This document shows positions 43,904-52,968 of a DNA stretch of 64,000 nucleotides, piece by piece. Location: NCBI RefSeq assembly GCF_001483755.1, contig NZ_LQBK01000010.1:32522-96521 (forward strand), written 5' to 3'. The number at the start of each line of letters is the position of its first letter. The stretch's first letter is position 1. This DNA comes from Kocuria rosea subsp. polaris (GTDB taxonomy: Bacteria > Actinomycetota > Actinomycetes > Actinomycetales > Micrococcaceae). A program made the position numbers and the translations under genes. Under the pieces are notes generated by a model. The model made no database searches and was not told the origin of the DNA. It saw only the letters and a list, made by a program, of their open reading frames with translations.

Positions 43904-45163
43904 ATGGCATCCATCACCCTCAACCATCTCGTCAAGAAGTACGGCGACGGCTTCCCGGCCGTCAACGACGTCTCCATCGACATCGCCGACGGCGAGTTCC
44001 TCATCCTCGTGGGGCCCTCCGGCTGCGGCAAGTCCACGCTGCTCCGGATGATCGTGGGCCTCGAGGACATCACCTCCGGGGACCTGCTGATCAACGGCGA
44101 GCGCGTCAACGAGAAGGAGCCGCGCGAGCGCAACCTCTCCATGGTGTTCCAGAACTACGCGCTCTATCCCCACCTGACCGTGTACGAGAACATCGCGTTC
44201 CCGCTGCGGCTGTCCAAGGGCAAGTTCTCCGACGAGGAGATCGACCGGAAGGTGCGCCACGCCTCGTCGACCCTGGACCTCGACGAGCACCTCGAGCGCA
44301 AGCCGGCCAACCTCTCGGGCGGTCAGCGCCAGCGCGTGGCGATGGGCCGGGCGATCGTGCGGGACGCCGACGCGTTCCTGTTCGACGAGCCCCTGTCCAA
44401 CCTGGACGCGAAGCTGCGCGGCCAGATGCGCACCGAGATCGCCCAGCTCCAGCGGCGGATGGGCATCACCTCGGTCTACGTCACCCACGACCAGACCGAG
44501 GCCATGACCCTCGGCGACCGCGTGGCCGTGCTCAAGAAGGGCATCCTGCAGCAGATCGCCTCGCCCCGGGAGCTCTACGAGCAGCCGGCCAACCTGTTCG
44601 TGGCGGGGTTCATCGGCTCGCCGTCGATGAACTTCCTCCCGGCGCACGTGCGGGGCGACGTGTTCGACACCCCGCTGGGCGAGTTCCCCGTGCCGGACCA
44701 GGCCAAGGGAAAGCTGCCCACGGACGGGTCGATCGTGCTCCTGGGCCTGCGCCCGGAGCACTTCGAGGACGCCAAGTTCGTGGACGAGGCGAAGGTCTCC
44801 CGCGGCACGACCTTCGACGCCCAGTTCACCCACACGGAGTGGATGGGCAACGAGCAGTACGGCTACATCAACTACGAGCAGGACCCCGAGGTCAAGGCGA
44901 AGCTCGACGAGCTGGCGCAGGACCTGGACGGGGACGAGATGCACCCCCAGATCGTCGTGGAGCTGGACGCCACCTCCCGCATCCGGGGCGGGGCGCAGGG
45001 CCGGATCTGGATCGACACCCGACGGATGCACGTCTTCGACCCCGAGACCGGGGAGAACCTGACCCGGGACGCCGAGGCCGGGGCCGAGCTGACCCGCGAG
45101 GCCGTGGAGGAGCGCAAGGCCGAGATCGAGCGGGCCCGCCAGGAGCTGGCCACGGCCGGCTGA
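43904..45163 (+). CDS. sugC: Sugar ABC transporter ATPase (SugC-like)
   Basis: 419 residues. Walker A GPSGCGKST, Q-loop VFQNYALYPHLTVYEN, signature LSGGQRQRVAMGRAIV, Walker B FLFDEPLSNLD, then H-loop VTHD. The C-terminal TOBE/OB regulatory domain (RPEHFEDAKF) is typical of MsmK/UgpC/SugC multi-sugar ATPases. The last 45 residues are an extra Glu/Ala/Arg helix (EERKAEIERARQELATAG). GAAGGACTGAG lies upstream of ATG 43904. Confidence 0.9.
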   Translation: MASITLNHLVKKYGDGFPAVNDVSIDIADGEFLILVGPSGCGKSTLLRMIVGLEDITSGDLLINGERVNEKEPRERNLSMVFQNYALYPHLTVYENIAFPLRLSKGKFSDEEIDRKVRHASSTLDLDEHLERKPANLSGGQRQRVAMGRAIVRDADAFLFDEPLSNLDAKLRGQMRTEIAQLQRRMGITSVYVTHDQTEAMTLGDRVAVLKKGILQQIASPRELYEQPANLFVAGFIGSPSMNFLPAHVRGDVFDTPLGEFPVPDQAKGKLPTDGSIVLLGLRPEHFEDAKFVDEAKVSRGTTFDAQFTHTEWMGNEQYGYINYEQDPEVKAKLDELAQDLDGDEMHPQIVVELDATSRIRGGAQGRIWIDTRRMHVFDPETGENLTRDAEAGAELTREAVEERKAEIERARQELATAG

Positions 45164-45187
45164 GCACGGACCGCCCCGCACGCAGGA

Positions 45188-45223
45188 GGAGCCCGCCGCC
45201 CGTTCTCCGGGGCGGCGGGCTCC
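45188..45223 (+). terminator. Terminator of the sugar-importer operon
   Basis: 13-bp perfect stem (45188-45200 with 45211-45223), 10-nt loop, 24 bases after the sugC stop. Confidence 0.85.
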
Positions 45224-45407
45224 CGCGCGTGCGGACCGCGGCCCCGCAGCCGGATCTGGGGGCCGGGCACGGGGGCACAGCAGCTGTTCAGGACCCAGCC
45301 GGTGCCCGGTGGTCGGCCCGCGTTCCGGGGCCGAGGAGCAGCCGCGGCCAGGCCGTTCGCTGATGCCCCGGGCCGTGCCGGCCCCGTGGCCGGCCCGTGC
45401 CCGGGGC

Positions 45408-46058
45408 TCAGCCGGTGCCCGGCAGGCCGATCGAGAACCAGCCCACCAGGGCCAGGCCGGCGAGCAGCCCCGCGGCGGAGGCGGCGGAGCGCAGCCGCGG
45501 GTGGCGGAGCCCCCACGGCACGAGCCGGGGCCAGCGGGCGGCGGCCTCCCGCGCCGTCGCGCGCTCGAGGTGGGTGCGGGGCGCGCCCAGCGACGCCGCG
45601 ACGTCCTCGAGCGCGCGGGCGTCCCACACCGCGCCGTCGAGGCGGAGGACCCGGCGGCCCGAACGGCCCGCGGCCCACAGGTGGGGGCGGGCGGCCGGGC
45701 GCGCGGCGCCGGGCGCCCGGTGCAGGGCCCCGACCGTGACGACGTGCTCGACGTCGGACAGCGGCGTCGCGGCGAAGCCCACGGTGCGGGAGCGCAGGAC
45801 GTGGCTGTCCGTGCGGACGACCAGCACGGGGCGCAGCCGGAGCCAGCACGCGGTGCCGGCCAGGAGCACGAGCGCGAGCACCACCACCGCGACGCCGGGG
45901 GCCGGCCGCCGTGCCCAGAGGAACAGCACGAGCACCGCGCCCAGCAGCAGCGGGCCGAGGCAGGAGAGCAGGCGCCGCCCGTAGGAGCCCAGCCGTGGGC
46001 GCAGCACGGCGCGGACGGGGCCGTACTTCTCGGGGACCTGCCGGACGGAGTCGGCCAT
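45408..46058 (-). CDS. Membrane protein, PH-like domain suspected
   Basis: 216 residues; not recognised with certainty. Two hydrophobic segments (LLSCLGPLLLGAVLVLFLW, AVVVLALVLLAGTACWL) come first, then a beta-rich stretch (RPVLVVRTDSHVLRSRTVGFAATPLSDVEHVVTV) like bacterial PH (bPH2) domains, and a last helix AAGLLAGLALVGWFSIGL. ATG 46058 has a weak TGGAGCTG upstream. It is divergent from the next gene. Confidence 0.5.
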   Translation of the reverse strand: MADSVRQVPEKYGPVRAVLRPRLGSYGRRLLSCLGPLLLGAVLVLFLWARRPAPGVAVVVLALVLLAGTACWLRLRPVLVVRTDSHVLRSRTVGFAATPLSDVEHVVTVGALHRAPGAARPAARPHLWAAGRSGRRVLRLDGAVWDARALEDVAASLGAPRTHLERATAREAAARWPRLVPWGLRHPRLRSAASAAGLLAGLALVGWFSIGLPGTG

Positions 46059-46217
46059 GGGGAGTCAGCTCCAGAGGGGAACAGGGCCGGGCTGGGACCC
46101 GGGACGGGGAATGGATCGGAGAAGGGGTGCGGCACGTAGCGTACCCGCCCGGGGCGGGCCGCGCCTTCCGGAGGCCCCGGACGGCCCGGTGCACGCGCGG
46201 GCCGGGGGCCGATCGGT

Positions 46218-46223
46218 TAGCGT
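46218..46223 (+). promoter_or_regulatory. Candidate leaderless -10 element (TAGCGT)
   Basis: TAGCGT ends six bases before ATG 46230. Confidence 0.45.
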
Positions 46224-46229
46224 GATCGG

Positions 46230-47213
46230 ATGGAGTCCAACGCCCGCGTGCTCAAGGCCCTCGGGGCCTGGCTGTTCCTCGTGCTGCTCGGGGTGGCGGC
46301 CGCCGCCGTCACCATCGCCCTGGTCAACAAGTACATGTACGGCCCGGAGACGGACGTGCGGGCGTACTTCGAGGACCTGCGGGACGGGGACGGCGGCGAG
46401 GCCCTGGGCCTGCTCAACGCCCGTGTCCCGGAGGCCAACGCGGCGATGCTCGACGGCGACCCGCTGGAGACCTCGGCCGAGGAGCTCGAGGACGTCGAGG
46501 TCTCCACCGTCTCGGACGACGGCGAGCGGGCCGTGGTGCGCGCGGACTACACCCTCGGCGGAGAGCAGCACAGCTCCGAGTTCTCCCTGCACCCCGTGGA
46601 CACGCAGTGGGGCTTCTTCACCGTGTGGGCCTTCGACGAGACGCCGCTGCCCACGGTGACGGTCAGCCTGCCGGGGGCGACCTCGGTGGACGTGAACGGC
46701 ATGTCCGTGGCCCTGCCGGATTCCTCCGGGGAGTTCGCCGCGTTCTTCCCGGGCGTCTACACGGCCTCCTACACGTCCGAGCTCGTGGCCGCGGAGCCGG
46801 AGAGCGTCGTGCTGACCGACCCGGGCCAGCAGGAGGAGATCGCCCTGGAGGCCCGGCCGACCGAGGCGCTCGAGCAGGAGGTGGACCGGCAGCTGAAGGA
46901 GCACCTCGACCGCTGCGCCGGGCAGAGCGCCCTCTTCCCGTCCGGCTGCCCGTTCTCCTTCGAGTTCGACGGCCGGGTCGCCGGGGACGTCGAGTGGACG
47001 ATCGAGTCCTATCCGGACCCGGAGATCGTCGTGGGCTCGAAGGGCGGCGGGGGCTGGGCCCTGGAGCCAGCGCGGGGCACCGCGCGGATCGCCTTCGACT
47101 CCCTCGACCTGTTCACCGGGGACGTCGAACGGCTCGAGCGGACCGTGCCCTTCGAGGTCGCCGCCGACCTCGCCATCGACGACTCGACGGTGCGGGTCAC
47201 CCCGCGCGGCTGA
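46230..47213 (+). CDS. Membrane-anchored extracytoplasmic protein, TcaA-like pattern
   Basis: 327 residues. One N-terminal helix (ALGAWLFLVLLGVAAAAVTIALV) anchors a large outer domain. Residues 40-130 look like an NTF2-like domain (ETDVRAYFEDLRDGDGGEALGLLNARVPE), followed by beta-sandwich repeats (LPGATSVDVNGMSVALPD). The last part has two cysteines close together (C230/C238 in RCAGQSALFPSGCP), a possible disulfide. The layout recalls TcaA/YvbJ proteins but I cannot assign a function. Confidence 0.5.
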   Translation: MESNARVLKALGAWLFLVLLGVAAAAVTIALVNKYMYGPETDVRAYFEDLRDGDGGEALGLLNARVPEANAAMLDGDPLETSAEELEDVEVSTVSDDGERAVVRADYTLGGEQHSSEFSLHPVDTQWGFFTVWAFDETPLPTVTVSLPGATSVDVNGMSVALPDSSGEFAAFFPGVYTASYTSELVAAEPESVVLTDPGQQEEIALEARPTEALEQEVDRQLKEHLDRCAGQSALFPSGCPFSFEFDGRVAGDVEWTIESYPDPEIVVGSKGGGGWALEPARGTARIAFDSLDLFTGDVERLERTVPFEVAADLAIDDSTVRVTPRG

Positions 47214-47472
47214 GCGCGGCGCGCGGAGGTGCCGTGCGGGCGGAGGTGCCGCGCGGGCGGCTCCTGGCCGGCCGCCCCTGCGCGACCGGCCCCGACAGGC
47301 CGTCCCCGCTCCGACAAGGCCGTCCCCGCTCCGCCGGCCCTGCGCGACCGGCCCCGACAGCCCGTCCCCCACTCCGTCGGCCCTGCGCCATCGATCCGGC
47401 CTCGGCCGGCACTGCTCCACCGGTCCTGCGCGGCCGGTCCCCGCTCCGCCGACGCCGCAGCACTGACACCGC
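47214..47472. repeat. Intergenic stretch of degenerate GC repeats
   Basis: 259 bp between convergent genes with no coding signal. A block beginning CTGCGCGACCGGCCCCGACAG occurs at 47278 and again 62 bp later, and CCGTCCCCGCTCCG recurs three times. Presumably replaces a simple terminator. Confidence 0.6.
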
Positions 47473-49365
47473 TCAGTTGACCCCGCGCAGGTCCAGGACC
47501 AGCTCGGTCTCCCCCGCGGCGTCCAGCACGAAGGGGATGCCCCAGTCCTGCTGGTAGAGGTGGCACGCCGCGTGGTCCGGGATCTCCCCGCCCGGCTCGC
47601 CGTCGCACGCCGCGGCGCGCGCGGTGATGTGCAGGACGCCCTCGGTGACGCCCTCCGCCAGCACGAGCTGCCGGCGCAGGCCCTGCGCCGTGCCCGCGCC
47701 CTCGACGAGCGCGTCCTCGGGCGAGGACGAGATCTTGAGCTGGGTGGGATCGCCCCACCGGTCGTCGAGCTTCTGCCCGGACGGCGCCGCGAAGCGCACC
47801 TCGATCCCGAGCGCGCCCGGGGCGAGCTTCGTGCGCGCGCGCTGGGTCCGCGACGCTCCCTCGTCGATGCGCTGGGCGGCCGCCGGGATCGGCACGCGCA
47901 CCAGGCGGTGGGCGTTGGCCTCGACGACGACGAGCAGCGGCTCCTTCCCCGAGACGTCCAGCAGCACGTCGGAGGGCTCGGCCAGGCCGCGGGCCAGGGT
48001 GGCCACCTGACCGCTCCGGGGGTCGTAGTGGCGCACGGCGCCGTTGTAGGTGTCCGCCACGGCCACCGACCCGTCGGGCAGCTGGGCCACGCCGAGGCAG
48101 TGCTGCAGGCGCGCCTGGCCGGCGTCGCCGTCGCGGAAGCCGAAGTCGAACAGCCCCTCACCCACGGCGGTCTCGACGGTGACGGCCCCGTCGTCGTCGA
48201 ACCGGAGGACGCGCAGGGCCGATGTCTCCGAGTCCGCGACCCACACGTTGCCCGCGGAGTCCTCCGCGAGCCCCGAGGACTGCGCGAACCACGCCTCGGC
48301 GGAGGACCCGTCCTTGAGCCCCTCGTCCCCGGTGCCGGCGAGCACGGCGAGCCGCCCGGTCCGCGGGTCGAACGAGAACAGCTGGTGGGTCCCGGCCATC
48401 GCCACCACGAGCAGGTCGGCCCGGGCGGACCACACGACGTCCCACGGGGAGGAGAGCGCCACGTCCAGCGGATCGGCGCCGGGGTCGATGTGGTTCGGCT
48501 CCGCCCCGCGGGCGCGCTCCTCGTCCAGCAGCCGCTGCACCCCGTTGCCGGCCACCGTGCGCACCCGCCCGGTGGCGAGGTCCACACCGCGGAGCCGGTG
48601 GTTGACCGAGTCGGCCACGACCACGTCGTAGCCGGCCGCCGCGCGCACCTCCTCGGGCAGCAGCGTGAGCCCCTGGGGCTCGGTGAAGCGCGCGGTCCCC
48701 GGGTCCCCGTCCGCGTGGCCCTTCCCTGCGCCGATCACCCGCCGGACGGTCTCGAGGTCGTTGTCGAGCTGGACGAGACGGTGGTGGCCCGTGTCGGAGA
48801 CGAGGAACGAGCCGTCCGGCAGCGGCAGCACCTTGCCCGGGAACCGGAGGTCGCCCTCGGGCGCGGGCCGCGGCACGTACGGCCCGTCGCCGCGGTGCAG
48901 GGTGCCCCGGGCCTCGTGCTCGGCCACGAGCTCCTCCACGAGGGAGACCAGCCCCTGGACGTGGCCCTCCCCCGAGAGGTGCGCCACGATGTAGCCCTCC
49001 GGGTCCACGACCACGAGCGTGGGCCACGCGCGGGCCGTGTACGCGTCCCACGTGGTCAGCTCGGGGTCGTCGAGCACGGGGTGGTGGACCTCGTAGCGGT
49101 CCACCGCGGCCGCGAGCGCGTCCGGGTCCGCCTCGTGCTCGAACTTCGGGGAGTGCACGCCCACCGTGACGAGGACGTCGGAGAAGCGCTCCTCGAGCGG
49201 GCGCAGCTCGTCGAGCACGTGCAGGCAGTTGATGCAGCAGAAGGACCAGAAGTCCAGGACCACGACCTTGCCGCGCAGCGCGGCCAGGTCGAGGTCCTTT
49301 CCCCCGGTGTTGAGCCAGGCACGGCCCTGCAGCTCGGAGGCGCGGACGCGGGAGGTGAGGCGCAC
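47473..49365 (-). CDS. Thioredoxin-like/NHL-repeat protein (NHLRC2-like)
   Basis: 630 residues. N-terminal thioredoxin fold (residues 15-150) with the redox motif WSFCCINC (C44-x-x-C47, plus an extra C43) and the cis-Pro region ARAWPTLVVVDPEG, then an NHL six-blade propeller (SDTGHHRLVQLD, ADSVNHRLRGVD, ADSETSALRVL, ADTYNGAVRHYD), then a small beta domain. No signal peptide, so cytoplasmic. The arrangement is that of NHLRC2-type proteins, of unknown function in bacteria. GTG 49365 has AAGGATCC upstream. Upstream DNA (49366-49445) is GGACGG-repeat-rich. Confidence 0.85.
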   Translation of the reverse strand: MRLTSRVRASELQGRAWLNTGGKDLDLAALRGKVVVLDFWSFCCINCLHVLDELRPLEERFSDVLVTVGVHSPKFEHEADPDALAAAVDRYEVHHPVLDDPELTTWDAYTARAWPTLVVVDPEGYIVAHLSGEGHVQGLVSLVEELVAEHEARGTLHRGDGPYVPRPAPEGDLRFPGKVLPLPDGSFLVSDTGHHRLVQLDNDLETVRRVIGAGKGHADGDPGTARFTEPQGLTLLPEEVRAAAGYDVVVADSVNHRLRGVDLATGRVRTVAGNGVQRLLDEERARGAEPNHIDPGADPLDVALSSPWDVVWSARADLLVVAMAGTHQLFSFDPRTGRLAVLAGTGDEGLKDGSSAEAWFAQSSGLAEDSAGNVWVADSETSALRVLRFDDDGAVTVETAVGEGLFDFGFRDGDAGQARLQHCLGVAQLPDGSVAVADTYNGAVRHYDPRSGQVATLARGLAEPSDVLLDVSGKEPLLVVVEANAHRLVRVPIPAAAQRIDEGASRTQRARTKLAPGALGIEVRFAAPSGQKLDDRWGDPTQLKISSSPEDALVEGAGTAQGLRRQLVLAEGVTEGVLHITARAAACDGEPGGEIPDHAACHLYQQDWGIPFVLDAAGETELVLDLRGVN

Positions 49366-49446
49366 GGGTGGGGATCCTTTCGGAACGGAACAGGACGGAA
49401 CGGGGACGGGGCAGGACCGGGACGGGCGGGGCTGGACGGACGGGGC

Positions 49447-51600
49447 TCAGCGCCGGGCGTGGTCGTCCCGCTCCGCGAGCCCGGCCATCATCTCGTTGTA
49501 GGCCTTGAGCTCGGCGTCGTCCGTGCGGTCGGCCCTGCGGTCCGCACGGCGGTTCTCCTTCGTGCCCTCGATCGCCCACATGACCGCGACGACGACGGCG
49601 ACGACGACGGTGGGGAACTCGCCGATCCCCCACATGAGGGCCCCGCCGAGCTGCTGGTCCTCGATCGCGGTGCGCCCCCAGTCCCGGCCGGTGTTGCCGA
49701 ACCAGGAGGCCTGCAGCAGCGTGTCGGAGCCCATCAGGGCCACCCCCACGAAGGCGTGGTAGACCATCGTGGCCAGCAGCAGGACCAGCCGCATCATGTG
49801 GCCGGGGCGGTGCGGGATGGGGTCCGTGCCGATCAGCACGAGCATGAACAGGTACCCGGTGATCAGGAAGTGCACCACCATGAACACGTGCCCCACGTGG
49901 TAGTGCAGCGTGAAGTGGAACAGCGGGGTGAAGTAGAAGACCACGATGGAGCCGGCGAAGTTCACGGCGGCGAAGATCGGGTGGGTCACGACCTTGCCGA
50001 ACCCGGAGTGCACGAGCCGCAGGATCCACTCGCGGGGCCCGCGGGTGCCGTCCGGGCGGGACTCCAGGGCCTTGAGCAGCAGGGTGACCGGCGAGCCCAG
50101 GACCAGGAAGATCGGCACCACCATGGTCAGGGTCATGTGCTCGACCATGTGCGCGGAGAACAGGACCCGGCCGTAGACGGCGAAGCCGCCCGAGGTGATG
50201 TAGAACAGCACCCCGAGCCCGGTGAGCCACGAGAGGGTGCGCAGCACGGACCACGAGTCCCGGCGCCGGCGCACGCGCACGAACGCCCACAGGTAGACGG
50301 CCGCGAGGAACACGCAGACCGCGAGCCACAGCCAGTCGATGCGCCACGTGGTGAACCAGGACGCCGCGGTGGGCTCGGGCGGCAGCTCGTACCAGGTGAG
50401 GATCAGCGCCGGGGAGGCGTCCGGGGCCAGTTCCTCGGGCACCGGCGGGGCCGTCCGGGACAGGGCCACCGCGACGCCCATGACGGCGCCCATCACCAGC
50501 AGCTCCCCCAGCACCAGCTGCCACACCGCGCGGCGGGCCGTGAGCCGGCCGGCCTCGAGCGCGGGGACCAGCCAGCGGCGGTGGGCGAGGCCGGCGAGGC
50601 CCAGCCCCAGCGTCAGGACGGCCTTGACGAGCACGAGCCCTCCGTAGCCGCTGAAGAGCTGGTCCCAGGAGCCGACGCGCACCGCGGCGTTGACCGTGCC
50701 CGAGAGCAGCACGAGGAGGAAGGCGCCGAGGGCCACCGCGGAGAACCGGCGCAGCACCACCGCGGCGATCGGCACGCGGCTCCGCGCCCCGGCCGGCGCG
50801 CGGCCCCGGGCGGCGCCCTCGGGCAGCGTGCCGGTGCCGGCGTCCGGGGCGCTCAGCTGCGGGGAGAGCCAGGCGAGCACCACGAGGCCTCCCGTCCACA
50901 GCCCCGCGCCCAGCAGGTGCAGGCCCAGGGAGTTGACGGCGCCCATGTGGTCGTTGCCGCCGGCGGAGTGCCCGTTGAGGGCCATCGCCACGAGGGCGGC
51001 GCAGGACAGGGCGAGAGTCAGCAGCAGCCCGAGCAGCGCCCGGACCCCGAAGACCAGGGTGGTCACGACGGCGGCGACCACGACGATCGCCGCCTGCGCC
51101 TGCCCCGTGGGGATGTCCGTGGCGTAGTGCAGCAGCTGCTGGGTGTAGGTCCCGTCCCCGCCCACGGGCACGCCCGCGACGTCGGAGTAGGACAGGACGA
51201 GCACGGCCACCGCGGCCACGGTCCAGACCACGGCCGCGGCCTCGGCGAGGCGCACGGTGGCGCCGAAGAGCGGGTGCTCCGGTGCCGGTGCCCGGTCCCG
51301 GCCGCCCCGGCGGCGCCCGTCCCGGGTGGGGGGCACGATCCCCACCGCGAACAGCAGGGCGCCCATGACCACCACGAGCGCGCTGTTGTGCACGAGCTCG
51401 GCGGCGGGCAGCCCCCAGCGGACCAGCGCCCCGGGGTCGGCCGCGAGCCGGGCCGCGCCGGACCCGGTCCACAGCATCGCCAGGACGAGCGCCGTGAGGG
51501 CCACGACGGGCACGGCCGCGAGCCACCAGGGGTCGATCCCCCGGCCGCCCGCCCGGGCGGCGGTGCCGTGGTCGGCGCGCTCGGCCGTCCTCGAACTCAT
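49447..51600 (-). CDS. CopD-CtaG fusion: copper import / cytochrome oxidase assembly membrane protein
   Basis: 717 residues and about 15 helices. The first 370 residues are CopD-like (HLLGAGLWTGGLVVLAWL, FSGYGGLVLVKAVLTLGLGL, LAHRRWLVPALEAGRLTARRAV); residues about 400-680 are the CtaG caa3 oxidase assembly domain (MVEHMTLTMVVPIFLVLG, HVGHVFMVVHFLITGYLFMLV, HAFVGVALMG) with multiple His and Met near the membrane faces. This fusion is common in actinobacteria. Together with CopC, PCuAC and the peroxidase it suggests copper delivery to oxidases. Confidence 0.9.
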   Translation of the reverse strand: MSSRTAERADHGTAARAGGRGIDPWWLAAVPVVALTALVLAMLWTGSGAARLAADPGALVRWGLPAAELVHNSALVVVMGALLFAVGIVPPTRDGRRRGGRDRAPAPEHPLFGATVRLAEAAAVVWTVAAVAVLVLSYSDVAGVPVGGDGTYTQQLLHYATDIPTGQAQAAIVVVAAVVTTLVFGVRALLGLLLTLALSCAALVAMALNGHSAGGNDHMGAVNSLGLHLLGAGLWTGGLVVLAWLSPQLSAPDAGTGTLPEGAARGRAPAGARSRVPIAAVVLRRFSAVALGAFLLVLLSGTVNAAVRVGSWDQLFSGYGGLVLVKAVLTLGLGLAGLAHRRWLVPALEAGRLTARRAVWQLVLGELLVMGAVMGVAVALSRTAPPVPEELAPDASPALILTWYELPPEPTAASWFTTWRIDWLWLAVCVFLAAVYLWAFVRVRRRRDSWSVLRTLSWLTGLGVLFYITSGGFAVYGRVLFSAHMVEHMTLTMVVPIFLVLGSPVTLLLKALESRPDGTRGPREWILRLVHSGFGKVVTHPIFAAVNFAGSIVVFYFTPLFHFTLHYHVGHVFMVVHFLITGYLFMLVLIGTDPIPHRPGHMMRLVLLLATMVYHAFVGVALMGSDTLLQASWFGNTGRDWGRTAIEDQQLGGALMWGIGEFPTVVVAVVVAVMWAIEGTKENRRADRRADRTDDAELKAYNEMMAGLAERDDHARR

Positions 51601-51707
51601 GGTCAGTCTCCTTCATCCGCCCCACGACGACGGAGCGGCACCTCTCCATTGTCCCCCTCCGCGCGCGCCGGCCCGTGCGCGTGTGCCGGAGCCCACACGG
51701 ACGGGCC

Positions 51708-52958
51708 TCAGTCCTCGAACAGCACGTCCCCCACGAACCCGCCCTCGGCGCAGCCCGGGGGCACGGCGAAGACCGCCGAGCCGACCGGCGTGGTCCAGGC
51801 GTTGAGCATGTCGAGCTCGTCGAGCCGGCGCTGGATCGGGACGAACTGGCGGTCCACGTCCGAGCAGTACGCCGCGAAGACCATGCCCGCGTCGCTGATG
51901 CCTCCGGCGCTCGCGCCCCGGGGCCGCGCGCCCGAGGCGTCCGCGACGGGCAGGTCGTAGTTGTAGACCCGCCGGTGGATCCGCTCCAGGGGGTCCTCCG
52001 GGCGGGAGCGGCGCACGTGGGCGTAGTCCGCGATGACGGGGAAGCCCAGGGGTCCCCGTGCGGCGAGGTCGGGCTCGTCGTGCTCGGCACCGCCGGTCAG
52101 CGGGGCGCCGTCGCGCAGGCGCCGGCCCACGGCGTCCTCCCGGGCCGGGGTGTCCGCCTCGTCCCAGGCGTCCAGGTCCATGGCGATCCGGCGGACGACC
52201 AGGGCCGTGCCGTCCTGGATCCACGGCGTGCAGCCGCCGTGGCCGTGGACCACCCGCTCGTACTCCTCGGCGCCGCCCCGGGGGTTGACGGTGCCGTCCA
52301 CCTGGCCGAAGAGGTTGCGCATGCTCTGTCCGTCGGGGACCGAGCCCACGGTGTGCCGGAACCCGTGCTGCACCCAGCGCACGGCGGCGAAGGAGCGGGA
52401 GGCCTTGAGGAGCACCCGCTGGGCGTGCGAGACGGTGAGCCTGTCGTCGGCGCAGATCTGCAGCAGCAGGTCGCCGCCGCTCCAGCGCTCCTCGAGCCGG
52501 TCGATCGAGAACGCCGGCAGGGGCCGCAGCCAGGCCGGCGCGCGGTCCGGGGCGACCAGTCCGAGCAGCCGCGCCCCGAAGCCGAGGGTGACCGTGAGCC
52601 GCGCCGGGTTCGCGGCGAGCCACGGCTCCTGGTCGGCGACCGGCGCCCGGCCCCGGGTCAGGGCGGCGGCGTCCTCGGAGAGCACCCGCAGCAGGCGCCG
52701 CACCGCGTCCCGGGAGGTGTCCCGGTGCAGGTCCAGCGCCACGAACGCGGCGAAGGCCTGCGGCGCGGTGGCAACCCCCGCCTGCCTGGCACCGTGGAAA
52801 GGCTCCGTGGCCTGCCCGTGCCCTCGCTGCGCCGGCCCGGGCGCCTCCTGCGGCGCCGGGGCGAGGGCCCCGGCGCGGCGGGCCGACTCCAGGCCCAGGG
52901 CCGAGGCGGCGCCCACGCCGGCGGCGCCGCCCGCCACGAGCAGGCGCCGCCGGTTCAT
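51708..52958 (-). CDS. DyP-type heme peroxidase, Tat-exported
   Basis: 416 residues from ATG 52958. Twin-arginine signal NRRRLLVAGGAAGVGAAS; GQVDG motif (distal Asp D221) and proximal heme His H314 in AHVRRSRPED, followed by RIHRRVYNYD. It belongs to the EfeB/DtpA-like exported class. In Streptomyces lividans, DtpA works with ECuC and Sco in copper trafficking; here PCuAC is the immediate upstream neighbour and no EfeU/EfeO is present, so a copper-linked role is favoured over iron. GTG 52976 is an alternative start overlapping the PCuAC stop. Confidence 0.9.
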   Translation of the reverse strand: MNRRRLLVAGGAAGVGAASALGLESARRAGALAPAPQEAPGPAQRGHGQATEPFHGARQAGVATAPQAFAAFVALDLHRDTSRDAVRRLLRVLSEDAAALTRGRAPVADQEPWLAANPARLTVTLGFGARLLGLVAPDRAPAWLRPLPAFSIDRLEERWSGGDLLLQICADDRLTVSHAQRVLLKASRSFAAVRWVQHGFRHTVGSVPDGQSMRNLFGQVDGTVNPRGGAEEYERVVHGHGGCTPWIQDGTALVVRRIAMDLDAWDEADTPAREDAVGRRLRDGAPLTGGAEHDEPDLAARGPLGFPVIADYAHVRRSRPEDPLERIHRRVYNYDLPVADASGARPRGASAGGISDAGMVFAAYCSDVDRQFVPIQRRLDELDMLNAWTTPVGSAVFAVPPGCAEGGFVGDVLFED

Positions 52959-52968
52959 GCCACGGGCC

